NCBI RefSeq assembly: GCF_003003215.1
Contig: NZ_PVUF01000004.1
Coordinates: 186,001 to 250,000, forward strand
From: Tritonibacter scottomollicae
GTDB lineage: Bacteria > Pseudomonadota > Alphaproteobacteria > Rhodobacterales > Rhodobacteraceae
Reading direction: 5' to 3'
DNA: 64,000 bases
Shown: piece after piece, positions 37,462 through 46,522 of the stretch
Numbering within the stretch: position 1 is the stretch's first letter
Layout of the letters: each line of letters starts with the position of its first letter
Notes under the pieces: model-generated
The model's input: only the letters and a program-made list of their open reading frames with translations
The model's database searches: none
Told to the model about the DNA's origin: nothing
Translations under genes and position numbers: made by a program

Positions 37462-37683
37462 ATGGCAGGCATCGGGTGGACGAAAATAATGCGTGCTTGG
37501 GCAGATGACCTCGCAGAGGTCGCGTCCTTCGGGACAACCAAAGAGCAGGAAAATGAGCGGGCGGCACTAACCGCCCTCATAGACTATGTTGTTGAAACAA
37601 CTTGCGATTCCCAGTCTAGCATTGGGAGGGACGGGGCCGATGACCTGCGTCGAAGTCTGAGCGCAGCGGTGCTTTCAGCGTAA
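37462..37683 (+). CDS. Small hypothetical protein
   Basis: 73 residues, mostly helical and acidic (WADDLAEVASFGTTKEQENE), not recognised. Base composition is less GC-rich than nearby genes and there is no clear ribosome site before the ATG, so translation is uncertain. It follows an AT-rich stretch. It may be a real orphan gene of foreign origin or a chance open frame. Confidence 0.35.
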   Translation: MAGIGWTKIMRAWADDLAEVASFGTTKEQENERAALTALIDYVVETTCDSQSSIGRDGADDLRRSLSAAVLSA

Positions 37684-37838
37684 GTCTCAGACCATCTCAA
37701 CTGTGGTCAGATCATGCGTTCCGCGAATGTGTCTCCGGAAACGGGGAGTGCAGAACTGCGGTCTGCGACCTGCTGTTTTATTCACGAAAATGGAATGCGG
37801 AGCGTCCGGGGACTGAGAAAACCCAGGAGTGTTGCAAA

Positions 37839-37864
37839 AAAGCCGGACGCAATTGCCCGGCTTT
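37839..37864. terminator. Hairpin terminator, possibly bidirectional
   Basis: AAAGCCGG (37839-37846) pairs with CCGGCTTT (37857-37864) around 10 nt, with A-rich sequence on the left and T-rich on the right. It lies between the small gene ending at 37683 and the DUF427 gene ending at 37953 on the other strand. It can serve both. Confidence 0.65.
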
Positions 37865-37952
37865 CTATATCCTGTTTCTTGTGAATTGGTATGGTTTGTA
37901 CCATTCCAATTTCAATCACAGTATCAGTCTATTGAGGGGGATCTCTGCGATT

Positions 37953-38294
37953 TCAGACCTGTTCAACTTTGACAGAGTCGAGATGCAGGAACGCCAGGTG
38001 ACCTTTGATCTCGGTCACGGCCTCCAGTGGGGCCTCATAGCTCCAGACCGCGTTTTCGGTCACGGAGGATTTGTTGACGATGGAATAGAAGCTCGCGTCG
38101 CCCTTGTGCGGGCAATGGGTTGTCTTGTCGGATTTGTCGAGGAAGGCCATGGCGACATCTTCCCGCGGGAAGTAGATCACCGGGGCCAGATCGCCCTCGC
38201 TCAGTTCCAGTGCGTTCGAGGTCTCGCCCAGAACGGCGCCGCCCGAACGGACAACCCATCTGCCTGTCGCTTTGCGGATCGTGATCTTGCTCAT
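37953..38294 (-). CDS. DUF427 domain protein
   Basis: 113 residues. The whole protein is one DUF427 domain: VVRSGGAVLGETSNALEL, PVIYFPREDVAMAFL, HCPHKGDASFYSI and AVWSYEAPLEAVTEIKGHLAF are its standard motifs. The fold is a small beta structure with a conserved His/Cys patch; the function is not established. AAGGAGG lies before the ATG on the minus strand. Transcribed in the same direction as aminopeptidase P, 61 bp downstream of it. Confidence 0.88.
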   Translation of the reverse strand: MSKITIRKATGRWVVRSGGAVLGETSNALELSEGDLAPVIYFPREDVAMAFLDKSDKTTHCPHKGDASFYSIVNKSSVTENAVWSYEAPLEAVTEIKGHLAFLHLDSVKVEQV

Positions 38295-38355
38295 CGGGTT
38301 CCCCCTCCTTCTAGCTTTGGTAAGGCTTCTGCCCGGTCAATGTAACAGTCGAATA

Positions 38356-40140
38356 TCAGAGCGGCGCACAGGCCGTCTCCAACCACTTGGCCGCAGTTGC
38401 GCTGAGGCGCGGTGCGATGTTGCGGTATACGTCTGCGTGATAGCTGTTGAGCCAGTCGCGCTCACCCGTTGACAGCATCTCGGGCACCACCAATCGGTGG
38501 TCGATGGGCGCAAAGGTCAATGTGCGCCACGTGTGCATCTTGCGGTCTGCGTCGCTGGTGTCAAGGGGGGCAGCGTCCTCGACCACCAGGAGATTTTCGA
38601 TCCGGATGCCAAAGGCGCCCTCGCGGTAGTAGCCGGGCTCGTTCGACAGGATCATGCCGGGCTCCAGCGGCACGGTATTGAGCCGCGACAGTCCCTGCGG
38701 GCCCTCATGCACGCTGAGATAGGCGCCGACGCCATGGCCTAGCCCATGGTTGAAGTCCTGACCGGCCATCCACAGGGGCAGGCGGCCGATCGCCTCCAGC
38801 TCGCGCCCTGAGCGCCCCTCGGGCCAGCGTAGGCGGGAGATGGCGATCATGCCCTGCAGCACGCGGGTGAAGGCTTCGGCCTCGTCGCGCCCCGGGGTGC
38901 CGATGGCGATGGTGCGGGTGATGTCGGTGGTGCCGTCGAGATACTGGCCACCGCTGTCCAGCACCAGCAGGTGGCCGTCCTGCAACGTTGTGTTGGTCTC
39001 CTCGGTGACCCGGTAGTGCATCACCGCGCCATTGGGCCCGGTGCCGGAGATGGTCTCGAAGCTGATGTCGCGCAAGCTCGGATCGGCAGCGCGGAAGCCT
39101 TCGAGGGTTTTGACCACGTCGATCTCGGTGATGCTGCCGGGGGGCTGCGCGTCGAGCCAGGCGAGGGTTTCCACCACGGCGGCGCCATCACGCAGATGGG
39201 CGGCGGCGCTGCCAGCGATCTCGGCGGCATTCTTGCGCGCCTTGGGCAGGGCGCAGGGATCGCCGGTCATGGCCATGCGCCCCTCGAGGAGGTTGGCAAG
39301 CGCTTGCGGCAGGCTGCGCTCGTCCACCGCGACCTGTCCGTTGAGGCCCGCGACCGCATCGGCAAAGCCCTCAGGCGCGTGGCAGGTGACATGGGAACCG
39401 AGGTCGAGGCCGCCGAGTTTTTGCGCCTCCATGAAGAGGTCCACACGCCCGTCGCTGTGCAGGATGGCAAAGCCATGCGCCACCGGGTTGCGCGGGATGT
39501 CGGCGCCGCGGATGTTCAAGAGCCACATGATGCTGTCGGGCAGGGTGATGACGGCGGCGGATTGGCCGGTCTTGCGCAGCCCTTCGGCCAGCCGCGCGGC
39601 TTTGGCGGCGGCACTTTCGCCGGCGATATCTTCGGGATGCGCGGTGGCGGGCTGCATCGGCGGCGCGGGCTGATCGGCCCAGATGCGATCCACCAGATTA
39701 TCCGTCTCCACCAGCGTGATGCCACTGCCCTTGAGCCGTGTCGTCAGTTCGCGGATTTCGCGAGCGGCGTGCAGCCAGGGGTCATAGGCGAGGGTGCCGC
39801 CCTCGGGCAGCTGCTCCACCAGCCAGTCGCCCAGCGTGACCTCGGGCCAGGGCACGGGGGTATAGACATCGGCCACCTGCCGCTTCACCTGGGTGCGGTA
39901 GCGCCCGTCGATGAAGACGCCGGCACTGTCACGCAGCGCGGCGCAGAAGCCCGCAGAGCCGGTAAAGCCGGTGAGCCACGACAGGCGTTCGTCGCGCGGG
40001 GCGACATATTCGCCCTGATGGGCATCGGCGCGGGGGATCAGGAAGCCGTCATAGCCGTCTTTCTCCAGCTCCGCGCGCAGGGCGGCAAGCCGGTCCGGGC
40101 CTTGCTCGGGGCGTGCGGTGACGTCGAAGGTCTGGAACAT
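38356..40140 (-). CDS. pepP: Xaa-Pro aminopeptidase (M24B family)
   Basis: 594 residues from ATG 40140, which has AGGAGAG upstream. The three-part architecture (two N-terminal creatinase-like domains, then the pita-bread catalytic domain) and the length match the larger aminopeptidase P type. Metal ligands are visible in LVLDSGGQYLDGTTDITRT (two Asp), GHGVGAYLSVHEGP (His), LSNEPGYYREGAFGIRIEN (Glu) and a final Glu. It removes N-terminal residues before proline. Gene symbol is by family; specificity not tested. Confidence 0.9.
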   Translation of the reverse strand: MFQTFDVTARPEQGPDRLAALRAELEKDGYDGFLIPRADAHQGEYVAPRDERLSWLTGFTGSAGFCAALRDSAGVFIDGRYRTQVKRQVADVYTPVPWPEVTLGDWLVEQLPEGGTLAYDPWLHAAREIRELTTRLKGSGITLVETDNLVDRIWADQPAPPMQPATAHPEDIAGESAAAKAARLAEGLRKTGQSAAVITLPDSIMWLLNIRGADIPRNPVAHGFAILHSDGRVDLFMEAQKLGGLDLGSHVTCHAPEGFADAVAGLNGQVAVDERSLPQALANLLEGRMAMTGDPCALPKARKNAAEIAGSAAAHLRDGAAVVETLAWLDAQPPGSITEIDVVKTLEGFRAADPSLRDISFETISGTGPNGAVMHYRVTEETNTTLQDGHLLVLDSGGQYLDGTTDITRTIAIGTPGRDEAEAFTRVLQGMIAISRLRWPEGRSGRELEAIGRLPLWMAGQDFNHGLGHGVGAYLSVHEGPQGLSRLNTVPLEPGMILSNEPGYYREGAFGIRIENLLVVEDAAPLDTSDADRKMHTWRTLTFAPIDHRLVVPEMLSTGERDWLNSYHADVYRNIAPRLSATAAKWLETACAPL

Positions 40141-40321
40141 CTCTCTCTCCTGAATGCGGAGCCCGGACCCGAAAGGCGGGCAGCAGGCAAGAATGTGGGG
40201 CATCGGTGCTGCCGCTGTGGGGGCCGGGTTACGGCGCGCGGTGACCGGGAGTTGTTTTGTTACAGATCACGCCTGCGCAGACAAGCCCATGTGACGTGAT
40301 GACTGTGGAGCGTCGGGGGGG

Positions 40322-40537
40322 GGGCTCCCGCCCGTTGCCCAGGGTCCCTTGCAGGACCCCGTGCGCCCGTTGGGCCGGGCGCCGCGCCTCCCGAGGGGAG
40401 GCGCGGCGCGGTTGCGCCTTGATTGGGCCGAAGCACGACGGTCGCATGGGAGTGCGGGCGCCGCGCGCCGCAAGGCGCGCGGCCGGGCCCAAGGCTTTGG
40501 CTCGCATCTGTGATGCGGGGCAAAGGGGCGGGAGCCC
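40322..40537. repeat. Long GC-rich palindromic element with nested hairpins
   Basis: GGGCTCCCGCCC (40322-40333) and GGGCGGGAGCCC (40526-40537) are perfect inverted ends; pairing continues with TTGCCC against GGGGCAA. Inside are at least two strong hairpins, one around 40381-40410 (CCGCGCCTCCC / GGGAGGCGCGG) and one around 40456-40485 (GCGCGCCGCAAGGCGCGC). It fills the cobT-pepP gap. No coding frame is supported here. Confidence 0.7.
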
Positions 40538-40557
40538 TGCGCCCGCCGCAGGCGATG

Positions 40558-42435
40558 TCAGCTAACCTTGCGCATGCCCATGACGCGGGCACGGGCGCGC
40601 GGGTCGCTGTCAAACAGCGCGGCCAGCTGTTCGGTCATGGCACCGGCCAGCTGCTCCACATCGGTGATCGTCACCGCGCGGTCATAATAGCGGGTCACGT
40701 CATGGCCGATGCCGATCGCCAGCAGTTCCACCTGCTTTTTCTTCTCCACCATGGCGATCACGTCGCGCAGGTGTTTCTCAAGATAGTTGGCCGGGTTCAC
40801 CGAGAGCGTGGAATCATCCACCGGCGCGCCATCGGAGATCACCATGAGGATCTTGCGCGCCTCGGGACGGCCCGCCATGCGGCGATGGGCCCATTCCAGT
40901 GCCTCGCCGTCGATGTTCTCCTTCAGGAGGCCTTCCTTCATCATCAGACCAAGGTTCGGGCGCACCCGGCGCCAGGGCGCATCGGCGCTCTTGTAGATGA
41001 TGTGGCGCAGGTCGTTCAGGCGCCCGGGCAGCTGCGGGCGACCGTCGTTGAGCCAGGCCTCGCGCGACAAGCCGCCTTTCCAGGCCTTGGTGGTGAAGCC
41101 GAGGATCTCCACTTTGACGTTACAGCGCTCCAGCGTGCGGGCCAGAACGTCGGCGCAGATCGCGGCGATGGAGATCGGGCGACCGCGCATCGAGCCGGAG
41201 TTGTCCAGCAGCAGCGTCACCACGGTATCGCGGAATTCGGTGTCCTTCTCGACCTTGAACGACAGCGGCGTCGTGGGGTTGGCCACCACGCGCGCCAGTC
41301 GGCCGGCGTCCAGAACGCCTTCTTCCTTGTCGAACTCCCAGGAGCGGTTCTGCTGTGCCTGCAGGCGCCGCTGCAGCTTGTTGGCCAGACGCGAGACCGC
41401 GCCTTTCAGCGGCTCCAGCTGCTGGTCGAGATAGGCGCGCAGCCGTTCCAGCTCCTGCGGTTCGGCCAGATCCTCGGCGGCGATCTCCTCGTCATGGGTG
41501 TCGAGGAAGACCCGGTAATCCGGGTCAGCATCCGAGACCGGTTGCGGTGCGGGCGGCTCCAACGGCGCTTCGCCGTCGGGCATCTCGGTCTCGTCAGTGA
41601 CCTCTTCCTCGGCCATGTCGTCGGCGGAGACCTGCGCCTGGCTCTCGTCCTGCTGCTGTTCCTGCGCCTGTTCGGGGGAGGCGTCGGCCTCTTCCTCGTC
41701 GCTGTCGTCCTGACCGGAGCTGTCGGGCTGTTCCTCTTCCTCGGCGGTCTCTTCCGACTCGTCGTTCATCTCGTCATCGAGATCATCCGGGTCGTCGCCC
41801 AGCTGGTCACCATAGCCGAGATCGGAAATCACCCGCCGGGCGAATTTGGCAAAAGCGGCCTGATCGGCAATCGTTTCATCTAGGTTTTCCAGCGTTTCGC
41901 CGGCCTGTGCCTCGATAAAGCCACGCCACAGGTCCATCACGTTGGCCGCGGCCTCGGGCAGAGGTCTGCCGGTGGCGAGGTGGCGGATCAGGTAGCCTGC
42001 GGAGACTGCCAGTGGCGCCTCGGAGGCGGAGGTCACCTGATCGTAGCCGCGCCGCAGCGCTTCGGTCTTGATCTTAACGTCGATGTTGGAGGCGGTGCCG
42101 GGCATGTCGCGGGCGCCGACGGCCTCGCAACGGGCGCTTTCCATCGCGTCATAGAGTTCGCGCGCCATGTCGCCGGAGGGGGCATAGCGGCTGGCGACGC
42201 CCTCGTCATGGTACTTGCGGCGCAGGGCAAGTGCGTCGGCGGTGCCACGGGCCAGCAGCACTTCCTCGCGGGTCATCCGGCGCGAGACCTGCGGCAGACG
42301 CATGGTGTCGCCGCTCATGCCGGAGGGGTCGACCGAGTAGTTCACCGTCAGTTCGGTGTCATCGGCCATCACCTTGGTGGCCTCGGCGAGGGCCTTCTTG
42401 AACGGATCTGCCGGGTTGTCGTTTGGTTTGCTCAT
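40558..42435 (-). CDS. cobT: Cobaltochelatase subunit CobT
   Basis: 625 residues. CobT with CobS forms the ATP-driven part of the aerobic cobaltochelatase that, with CobN, inserts cobalt into hydrogenobyrinate diamide for vitamin B12. A long acidic linker (about residues 215-320, rich in Glu, Asp and Gln) precedes a C-terminal von Willebrand A domain with the metal site DNSGSMRG. N-terminal part begins [18 protein letters not shown]. cobS is upstream on the same strand, 159 bp away, separated by hairpins. Confidence 0.95.
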   Translation of the reverse strand: MSKPNDNPADPFKKALAEATKVMADDTELTVNYSVDPSGMSGDTMRLPQVSRRMTREEVLLARGTADALALRRKYHDEGVASRYAPSGDMARELYDAMESARCEAVGARDMPGTASNIDVKIKTEALRRGYDQVTSASEAPLAVSAGYLIRHLATGRPLPEAAANVMDLWRGFIEAQAGETLENLDETIADQAAFAKFARRVISDLGYGDQLGDDPDDLDDEMNDESEETAEEEEQPDSSGQDDSDEEEADASPEQAQEQQQDESQAQVSADDMAEEEVTDETEMPDGEAPLEPPAPQPVSDADPDYRVFLDTHDEEIAAEDLAEPQELERLRAYLDQQLEPLKGAVSRLANKLQRRLQAQQNRSWEFDKEEGVLDAGRLARVVANPTTPLSFKVEKDTEFRDTVVTLLLDNSGSMRGRPISIAAICADVLARTLERCNVKVEILGFTTKAWKGGLSREAWLNDGRPQLPGRLNDLRHIIYKSADAPWRRVRPNLGLMMKEGLLKENIDGEALEWAHRRMAGRPEARKILMVISDGAPVDDSTLSVNPANYLEKHLRDVIAMVEKKKQVELLAIGIGHDVTRYYDRAVTITDVEQLAGAMTEQLAALFDSDPRARARVMGMRKVS

Positions 42436-42506
42436 GAACCGGTGCTCCTACGGGGCAAGCATTCGTCCTTTGCGCGGCGCTGTCCAGTCATTTGAAAAAT
42501 GACCGT

Positions 42507-42584
42507 CCCCGCCCCGCCGGGGGCGGGGTGCCGAGACCCCCGTCGAGGGGGCCTCGGCACCGGTCGGACGGCGAAGCCGTCCGA
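42507..42584. repeat. Three consecutive hairpins between cobS and cobT
   Basis: CCCCGCCCC/GGGGCGGGG (42507-42515 and 42520-42528), TGCCGAG/CTCGGCA (42529-42535 and 42553-42559, with an inner CCCC/GGGG) and TCGGACGGC/GCCGTCCGA (42564-42572 and 42576-42584) are packed one after the other. They may protect or cut the cobS-cobT mRNA. Confidence 0.65.
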
Positions 42585-42594
42585 TCCCCGCTCC

Positions 42595-43581
42595 TTAGCC
42601 GAGGCTGACGTTTGCAGCACTTTCGGGCAGTTCTTCATCAAAGCAGCGCTGATAGAACTCTGCCACGGTCTGGCGTTCTAACTCGTCGCATTTGTTGAGG
42701 AAGGACAGGCGGAAGGCATAGCCTACGTCGCGGAAGATCTCGGCGTTCTGGGCCCAGTTGATCACCGTCCGGGGCGACATCACGGTGGAGAGGTCGCCGT
42801 TCATGAAGGCGGTGCGGGTCAGGTCGGCAACCGTCACCATGCGGGCGATCTGCTGACGGCCCTCGGCGGTGTTGTAATGCGGGGCCTTTGACAGCACGAT
42901 CGCGGTTTCCGCATCATGGCTGAGGTAGTTCAGCGTTGCCACCAGCGACCAGCGGTCCATCTGGGCCTGGTTGATCTGCTGAGTGCCGTGATAGAGCCCG
43001 GTGGTGTCGCCGAGGCCCACGGTATTGGCGGTGGCAAACAGGCGGAAGAACGGGTTCGGCGTGATGATCTCGTTCTGATCGAGGAGCGTCAGCTTGCCGT
43101 CATGTTCCAGCACCCGCTGGATCACGAACATCACGTCGGCGCGGCCGGCGTCATATTCGTCGAACACGATCGCCACCGGGTTGCGCAGGGCCCAGGGCAG
43201 GATGCCCTCGTGGAACTCGGTGACCTGCTTGCCGTCGCGCAGCTTGATCGCGTCCTTGCCGATGAGGTCGATCCGGGAGATGTGGCTGTCGAGGTTGACC
43301 CGCACGGAGGGCCAGTTCAGGCGCGCCGCGACCTGTTCGATATGGGTGGATTTGCCGGTGCCGTGGTAGCCTTGGATCATCACACGGCGGTTGTGGCTGA
43401 AGCCTGCAAGGATCGCCAGCGTGGTGTCGGGGTCGAACTTGTAGGTCGAATCCATGGCTGGCACCCGGTCGGAGCCCTCAGCGAAGCCCTTCACCGTCAT
43501 GTCGGTGTCGATGCCAAAGACCTCGCGGACCGAGATCGTCTCGGTGGGTTTTGCGTTCATGTCCTGCAGGCCGTTGGTCAT
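42595..43581 (-). CDS. cobS: Cobaltochelatase subunit CobS (AAA+ ATPase)
   Basis: 328 residues from ATG 43581, the length usual for CobS; the frame stays open upstream to 43746 but without family similarity. AAA+ features: Walker [15 protein letters not shown], Walker [12 protein letters not shown], and sensor-like [17 protein letters not shown]. It drives cobalt insertion with CobT. First gene of a cobS-cobT unit. The family is also related to MoxR chaperones, but the N-terminal [10 protein letters not shown] and gene pairing make CobS the right call. Confidence 0.95.
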   Translation of the reverse strand: MTNGLQDMNAKPTETISVREVFGIDTDMTVKGFAEGSDRVPAMDSTYKFDPDTTLAILAGFSHNRRVMIQGYHGTGKSTHIEQVAARLNWPSVRVNLDSHISRIDLIGKDAIKLRDGKQVTEFHEGILPWALRNPVAIVFDEYDAGRADVMFVIQRVLEHDGKLTLLDQNEIITPNPFFRLFATANTVGLGDTTGLYHGTQQINQAQMDRWSLVATLNYLSHDAETAIVLSKAPHYNTAEGRQQIARMVTVADLTRTAFMNGDLSTVMSPRTVINWAQNAEIFRDVGYAFRLSFLNKCDELERQTVAEFYQRCFDEELPESAANVSLG

Positions 43582-43894
43582 AGGTGTCAGTCCTTGTCTT
43601 GTCAGTCTCGGCGCGGGCGTGGTGGCGTCTGTCAGGCGGCCCGTCGGCCAATCTCGGGATGCGTCTTGCGCACAATCGCAGGATTGGTGCCTGAAGATGC
43701 CGGGGAGGGCAAGGGAAACTCGTGTGTCGATACGCCAGAGCCGCAACGGTGAGCGGTTTTATCGCGGGCGTGGCTGCGTGCGGGCGCAAAGCTGGCATAA
43801 AAAGGCCCTGCACGCGGTGGACGCGGCAGGGCCAATCTGTCCCGGAATATGGCGCCTGAGCGCGTCGCCTCTGAAAGGGCCTCGGAGGGGGGCG
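43582..43894. other. Gap before cobS with a leftward terminator
   Basis: GGCCCTGC (43804-43811) and GCAGGGCC (43826-43833) form a hairpin which, read on the minus strand, is followed by TTTTTATG, a good intrinsic terminator for the methyltransferase gene ending at 43895. The rest, next to cobS, should hold its promoter; I could not assign one, and I see no cobalamin riboswitch. Confidence 0.65.
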
Positions 43895-44494
43895 TCAGAG
43901 CGCGGCGCGCAGGCGCTCCAGGCTGCGTTCGTCAACAAAGCGCGGTGTTGAGCGCATGTAGTCGGCAAAGGCCTGGCCGTAGCCTTTCATCAGCCAGCGT
44001 TCCTCGTTCAGCACAAACAGGAAATAGAGCGCAAACAGCACCAGTGCCAGCGCGACGGTCAGCCAGGAGCCGGTGGTGATGCCGAGGCCGATGGTCGCCA
44101 GCACCGAGGTCACATACTGCGGATTGCGGGAATACTCATACATGCCGCCTGTGACCAGCCCGCCGCTGTCGCAATAGGTGTTGTCCAGCCCCAGAAAGCG
44201 GTAGCCCCAGAGGGTGATGCCAAAGGCCACCACCATGATCGGCAGGCCCACCACATAGCGCAGCCAGTGGCCCCAGCCGTTGACGCCGATTTCGGCAAGC
44301 GCAAACACCACGGTGGCGCCGCAGAAGATCCGGAACAGGCCAAAGGCCAGGTGGTGGCGCCAGCCCTCAGAAGCGGGCCAGAGGCCGAGGTCGGGCCGCT
44401 TCAGGCTGTAACCGAGATGGGCGGCCAGGGCGAGGGCGGCCCCGGCGGCGATGAGGAGGGCGATGTCATGCAAGGTCAGGACAAGGTCGTACAT
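43895..44494 (-). CDS. Integral membrane methyltransferase, isoprenylcysteine-methyltransferase-like
   Basis: 199 residues from ATG 44494 (AAAGGGA upstream). Four to five membrane helices. The C-terminal GGLVTGGMYEYSRNPQYVTSV, then EERWLMKGYGQAFADYMRSTPRF is the signature of the ICMT/PEMT-type membrane methyltransferases, which use S-adenosylmethionine on lipid or small substrates. In bacteria the substrates are mostly unknown. It lies between cobS and the J-domain gene but has its own terminators at both ends. Confidence 0.85.
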   Translation of the reverse strand: MYDLVLTLHDIALLIAAGAALALAAHLGYSLKRPDLGLWPASEGWRHHLAFGLFRIFCGATVVFALAEIGVNGWGHWLRYVVGLPIMVVAFGITLWGYRFLGLDNTYCDSGGLVTGGMYEYSRNPQYVTSVLATIGLGITTGSWLTVALALVLFALYFLFVLNEERWLMKGYGQAFADYMRSTPRFVDERSLERLRAAL

Positions 44495-44680
44495 GGCGGC
44501 AATTGATCCCTTTCTGGAGGTCTGGACGTCTGCTCTGAACGGTCGGTCCGGAACGTGGATCCGGTGTGCCGGGCGCACACCCGGTTGACGCCTCGCGTAG
44601 CAATTCAATGTAACAGAAAAGTGGTGCCGACCTGCGTGTCAGGCGGTTCAAACCGTGTCACGCCTGCGCGATTTTCCCAA

Positions 44681-44717
44681 AAGGAAACCGCCCGGACGCT
44701 GGGGGGCGTCGGGCGGT
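44681..44717 (-). terminator. Intrinsic terminator of the J-domain gene
   Basis: GCGTCGGGCGGT (44706-44717) pairs with ACCGCCCGGACGC (44687-44699) with one bulged G; on the minus strand the hairpin is followed by TTTCCTTTT. It lies 59 bp after the J-domain gene stop. Confidence 0.65.
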
Positions 44718-44775
44718 CTGGGCAATCGGATGTGGCACCGGCAGGGCGCAGCGCGGGGAGGGCGCAGCGCGTAGC

Positions 44776-45402
44776 CTACTTGAAGCTGCGGCTGTCCTTG
44801 ACCTGGTCCCAGGCCCACATGACCTCCTGCAGCTGTTCTTCCTGGCTGCGGTCGCCGCCGTTCATGTCCGGGTGCAGCACCTTGATGAGCTTCTTGTAAG
44901 CTTTGCGAATCTCGGCCTTTGTCCAGTCATCCTTGGCCTCGAGGATCTCCAGCGCGCGGCGTTCTGGCGGCGGCAGGCGGCGGCCTGCGGCCTGGCCGTT
45001 CTTGCCGGGGTTCTGTGTCGCGTTTGCGCCGAGCACCTGATGCGGGTCCTCTATCCCGAGGCGGGCCCAGGCACGCGCCTCGGGATCGCCCAGCGGCTTG
45101 GTGGTGCGTTCCCACACCTTGTCCTTGGAGGCCTGTGCGTTCAGCTCGGCCTCGGTGGTGCCTTCGAAGAAGTTCCACTTCTGGTTGTACTCGCGCACAT
45201 GCTGCTGGCAGAACCAGAAGAAATCGTCGAGAACATCGGGGGCCTTGGGGGCGCGGAACTTGCCGGCCTCCTCGCAACCTTCATGATCGCAGAGACGCAC
45301 GGAGGTTTCGGAGGCGCCAGACATGCTGCGCCGCCCCCGCGGATTTTTCTTCTTCGCGGAGCGGATCGACATATCGAATCCAAAGGGATCGGATTTGGTC
45401 AT
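44776..45402 (-). CDS. J-domain protein with N-terminal Cys/His motif
   Basis: 208 residues. The C-terminal 60 residues are a J domain with the essential HPD (KVLHPDMNGGDRS), which stimulates a DnaK-type Hsp70. The N-terminal half carries a Cys/His pattern (CDHEGCEE ... FWFCQQHVREYN) that could bind zinc. The J domain at the C-terminus, not the N-terminus, is like the DjlA type and its alphaproteobacterial relatives. It stands divergent from bolA, 117 bp apart, in the arrangement usual near cobST in Rhodobacteraceae. Client unknown. Confidence 0.85.
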   Translation of the reverse strand: MTKSDPFGFDMSIRSAKKKNPRGRRSMSGASETSVRLCDHEGCEEAGKFRAPKAPDVLDDFFWFCQQHVREYNQKWNFFEGTTEAELNAQASKDKVWERTTKPLGDPEARAWARLGIEDPHQVLGANATQNPGKNGQAAGRRLPPPERRALEILEAKDDWTKAEIRKAYKKLIKVLHPDMNGGDRSQEEQLQEVMWAWDQVKDSRSFK

Positions 45403-45519
45403 GCGGGAGCACCTTCTAGACGCATCTGTTCGACTCGGAGGCAGCAGTTTAGTCTAACGGTCGAGAGATAAAAGGGGGGCGGGCACAGTTTTATGAACTA
45501 CAGACGGAGTGACGCAGAC

Positions 45520-45774
45520 ATGAGCGTAAGAGACGAGATCGAAACGAGCCTGCGAGCCGCCTTTGACCCCAGAGAGATGGAGGTCGAAGATGACAGTGAC
45601 AGTCATGTGGGTCACGCAGGGCATGACGGCAAGGGGGAAAGCCATTTCAATGTCAAAATCAGGGCCGCGGCCTTCGAGGGCATGAGCCGCGTCGCGCAGC
45701 ATCGCGCGGTGCACAAGGCTATGGGCGACATTGTACCACGCATCCATGCGCTGGCCCTGGATATCGGGTCCTGA
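45520..45774 (+). CDS. bolA: BolA-family protein
   Basis: 84 residues from ATG 45520; a start at 45493 would add 9 residues. One BolA domain: EIETSLRAAFDPREMEVEDDS, then SHFNVKIRAAAFEGMSRVAQHRAVHKAM with the conserved His and the class motif at the C-terminus. BolA proteins pair with monothiol glutaredoxins in iron-sulfur cluster and iron handling. A strong hairpin follows (45805-45830). Confidence 0.92.
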   Translation: MSVRDEIETSLRAAFDPREMEVEDDSDSHVGHAGHDGKGESHFNVKIRAAAFEGMSRVAQHRAVHKAMGDIVPRIHALALDIGS

Positions 45775-45804
45775 CGGTCCTTACATCCGGCACGATCAAC
45801 GCGT

Positions 45805-45830
45805 CCCCGGTCACCGCATGGTGACCGGGG
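45805..45830. terminator. Hairpin between convergent bolA and DUF4177 genes
   Basis: CCCCGGTCACC (45805-45815) pairs perfectly with GGTGACCGGGG (45820-45830) around GCAT. No T-tract on either side, so termination is likely but not certain. Confidence 0.55.
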
Positions 45831-45861
45831 CACAGAGATCAGACCACTGAAGCGATGAGCC

Positions 45862-46446
45862 TCACTCGTCCGGTTTGCCCCGACTGGCCCGTGCCTTCAG
45901 CGCGGCGGTGAGGCCGGAGACCGGGCTCAATTCTTCCACCCCATCATCGGAGACCATGCGTCGGGCACCGGGTCCCGGCACGGGAATCGCTTCTGGCGGG
46001 GCCTCTGGGTCGCCGGCAATGGCAGTCAGCGGTGCTGGCGCGGCTGCCGGCTGGGCGGATGGCGCAGCGACGCGCTCGGTTTCCGCGATCAGTTCTGCAT
46101 TCGGCTCGGGGGCCGCGGCTTCGGAGGGTGTGGTTGCGGCGACAACGGGCTGTGCCGCGGTCGCGGGCGTCGGCTCTGTGGTCGCAAGCGTTGGAGTAGT
46201 ACGGCTCGCGGCGGACAGCGCCCGGCGGAACACCAACAGGTTACGCCAGGTGGTCTTGGTGCCGGTCAGCCCGGAGCGTTCCTCGCTGGGCAGCATTTCG
46301 GCGCGCTGGTACTCCCAGCCCTCTGCCGCCATTTCGTTCAGCACGCCCTCAATTCCATTGGCAAAGCGGGCCTCTGGCGTTTTCACGCCGCGCGCCTTCT
46401 TGCCACGGTTGGGGGCGGGGACGACCTTGTACTCGTAGTTCTGCAT
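45862..46446 (-). CDS. DUF4177-like protein with long Ala/Pro-rich tail
   Basis: 194 residues from ATG 46446. The first ~75 residues (QNYEYKVVPAPNRGKKARG, then VLNEMAAEGWEYQRAEMLP ... LLVFRR) form a small domain of the DUF4177 type. The rest is a low-complexity Ala/Pro/Glu-rich tail ending in a short conserved-looking stretch (VEELSPVSGLTAALKARAS). Function unknown. Convergent with bolA and divergent in place from pepT, same strand. Confidence 0.7.
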   Translation of the reverse strand: MQNYEYKVVPAPNRGKKARGVKTPEARFANGIEGVLNEMAAEGWEYQRAEMLPSEERSGLTGTKTTWRNLLVFRRALSAASRTTPTLATTEPTPATAAQPVVAATTPSEAAAPEPNAELIAETERVAAPSAQPAAAPAPLTAIAGDPEAPPEAIPVPGPGARRMVSDDGVEELSPVSGLTAALKARASRGKPDE

Positions 46447-46522
46447 CAATTGTTCCTGTGCGGCCCACGCCTGCAATCTAGCAGCATTGCGGGGCAGAGA
46501 GAAAGAAGATCAAAGGCAGATG

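Noticed and set aside
43582-43894. Cobalamin riboswitch upstream of cobS
   Set aside because: No B12-box-like sequence or the expected long folded domain is visible; the only structure is a terminator of the neighbouring gene.
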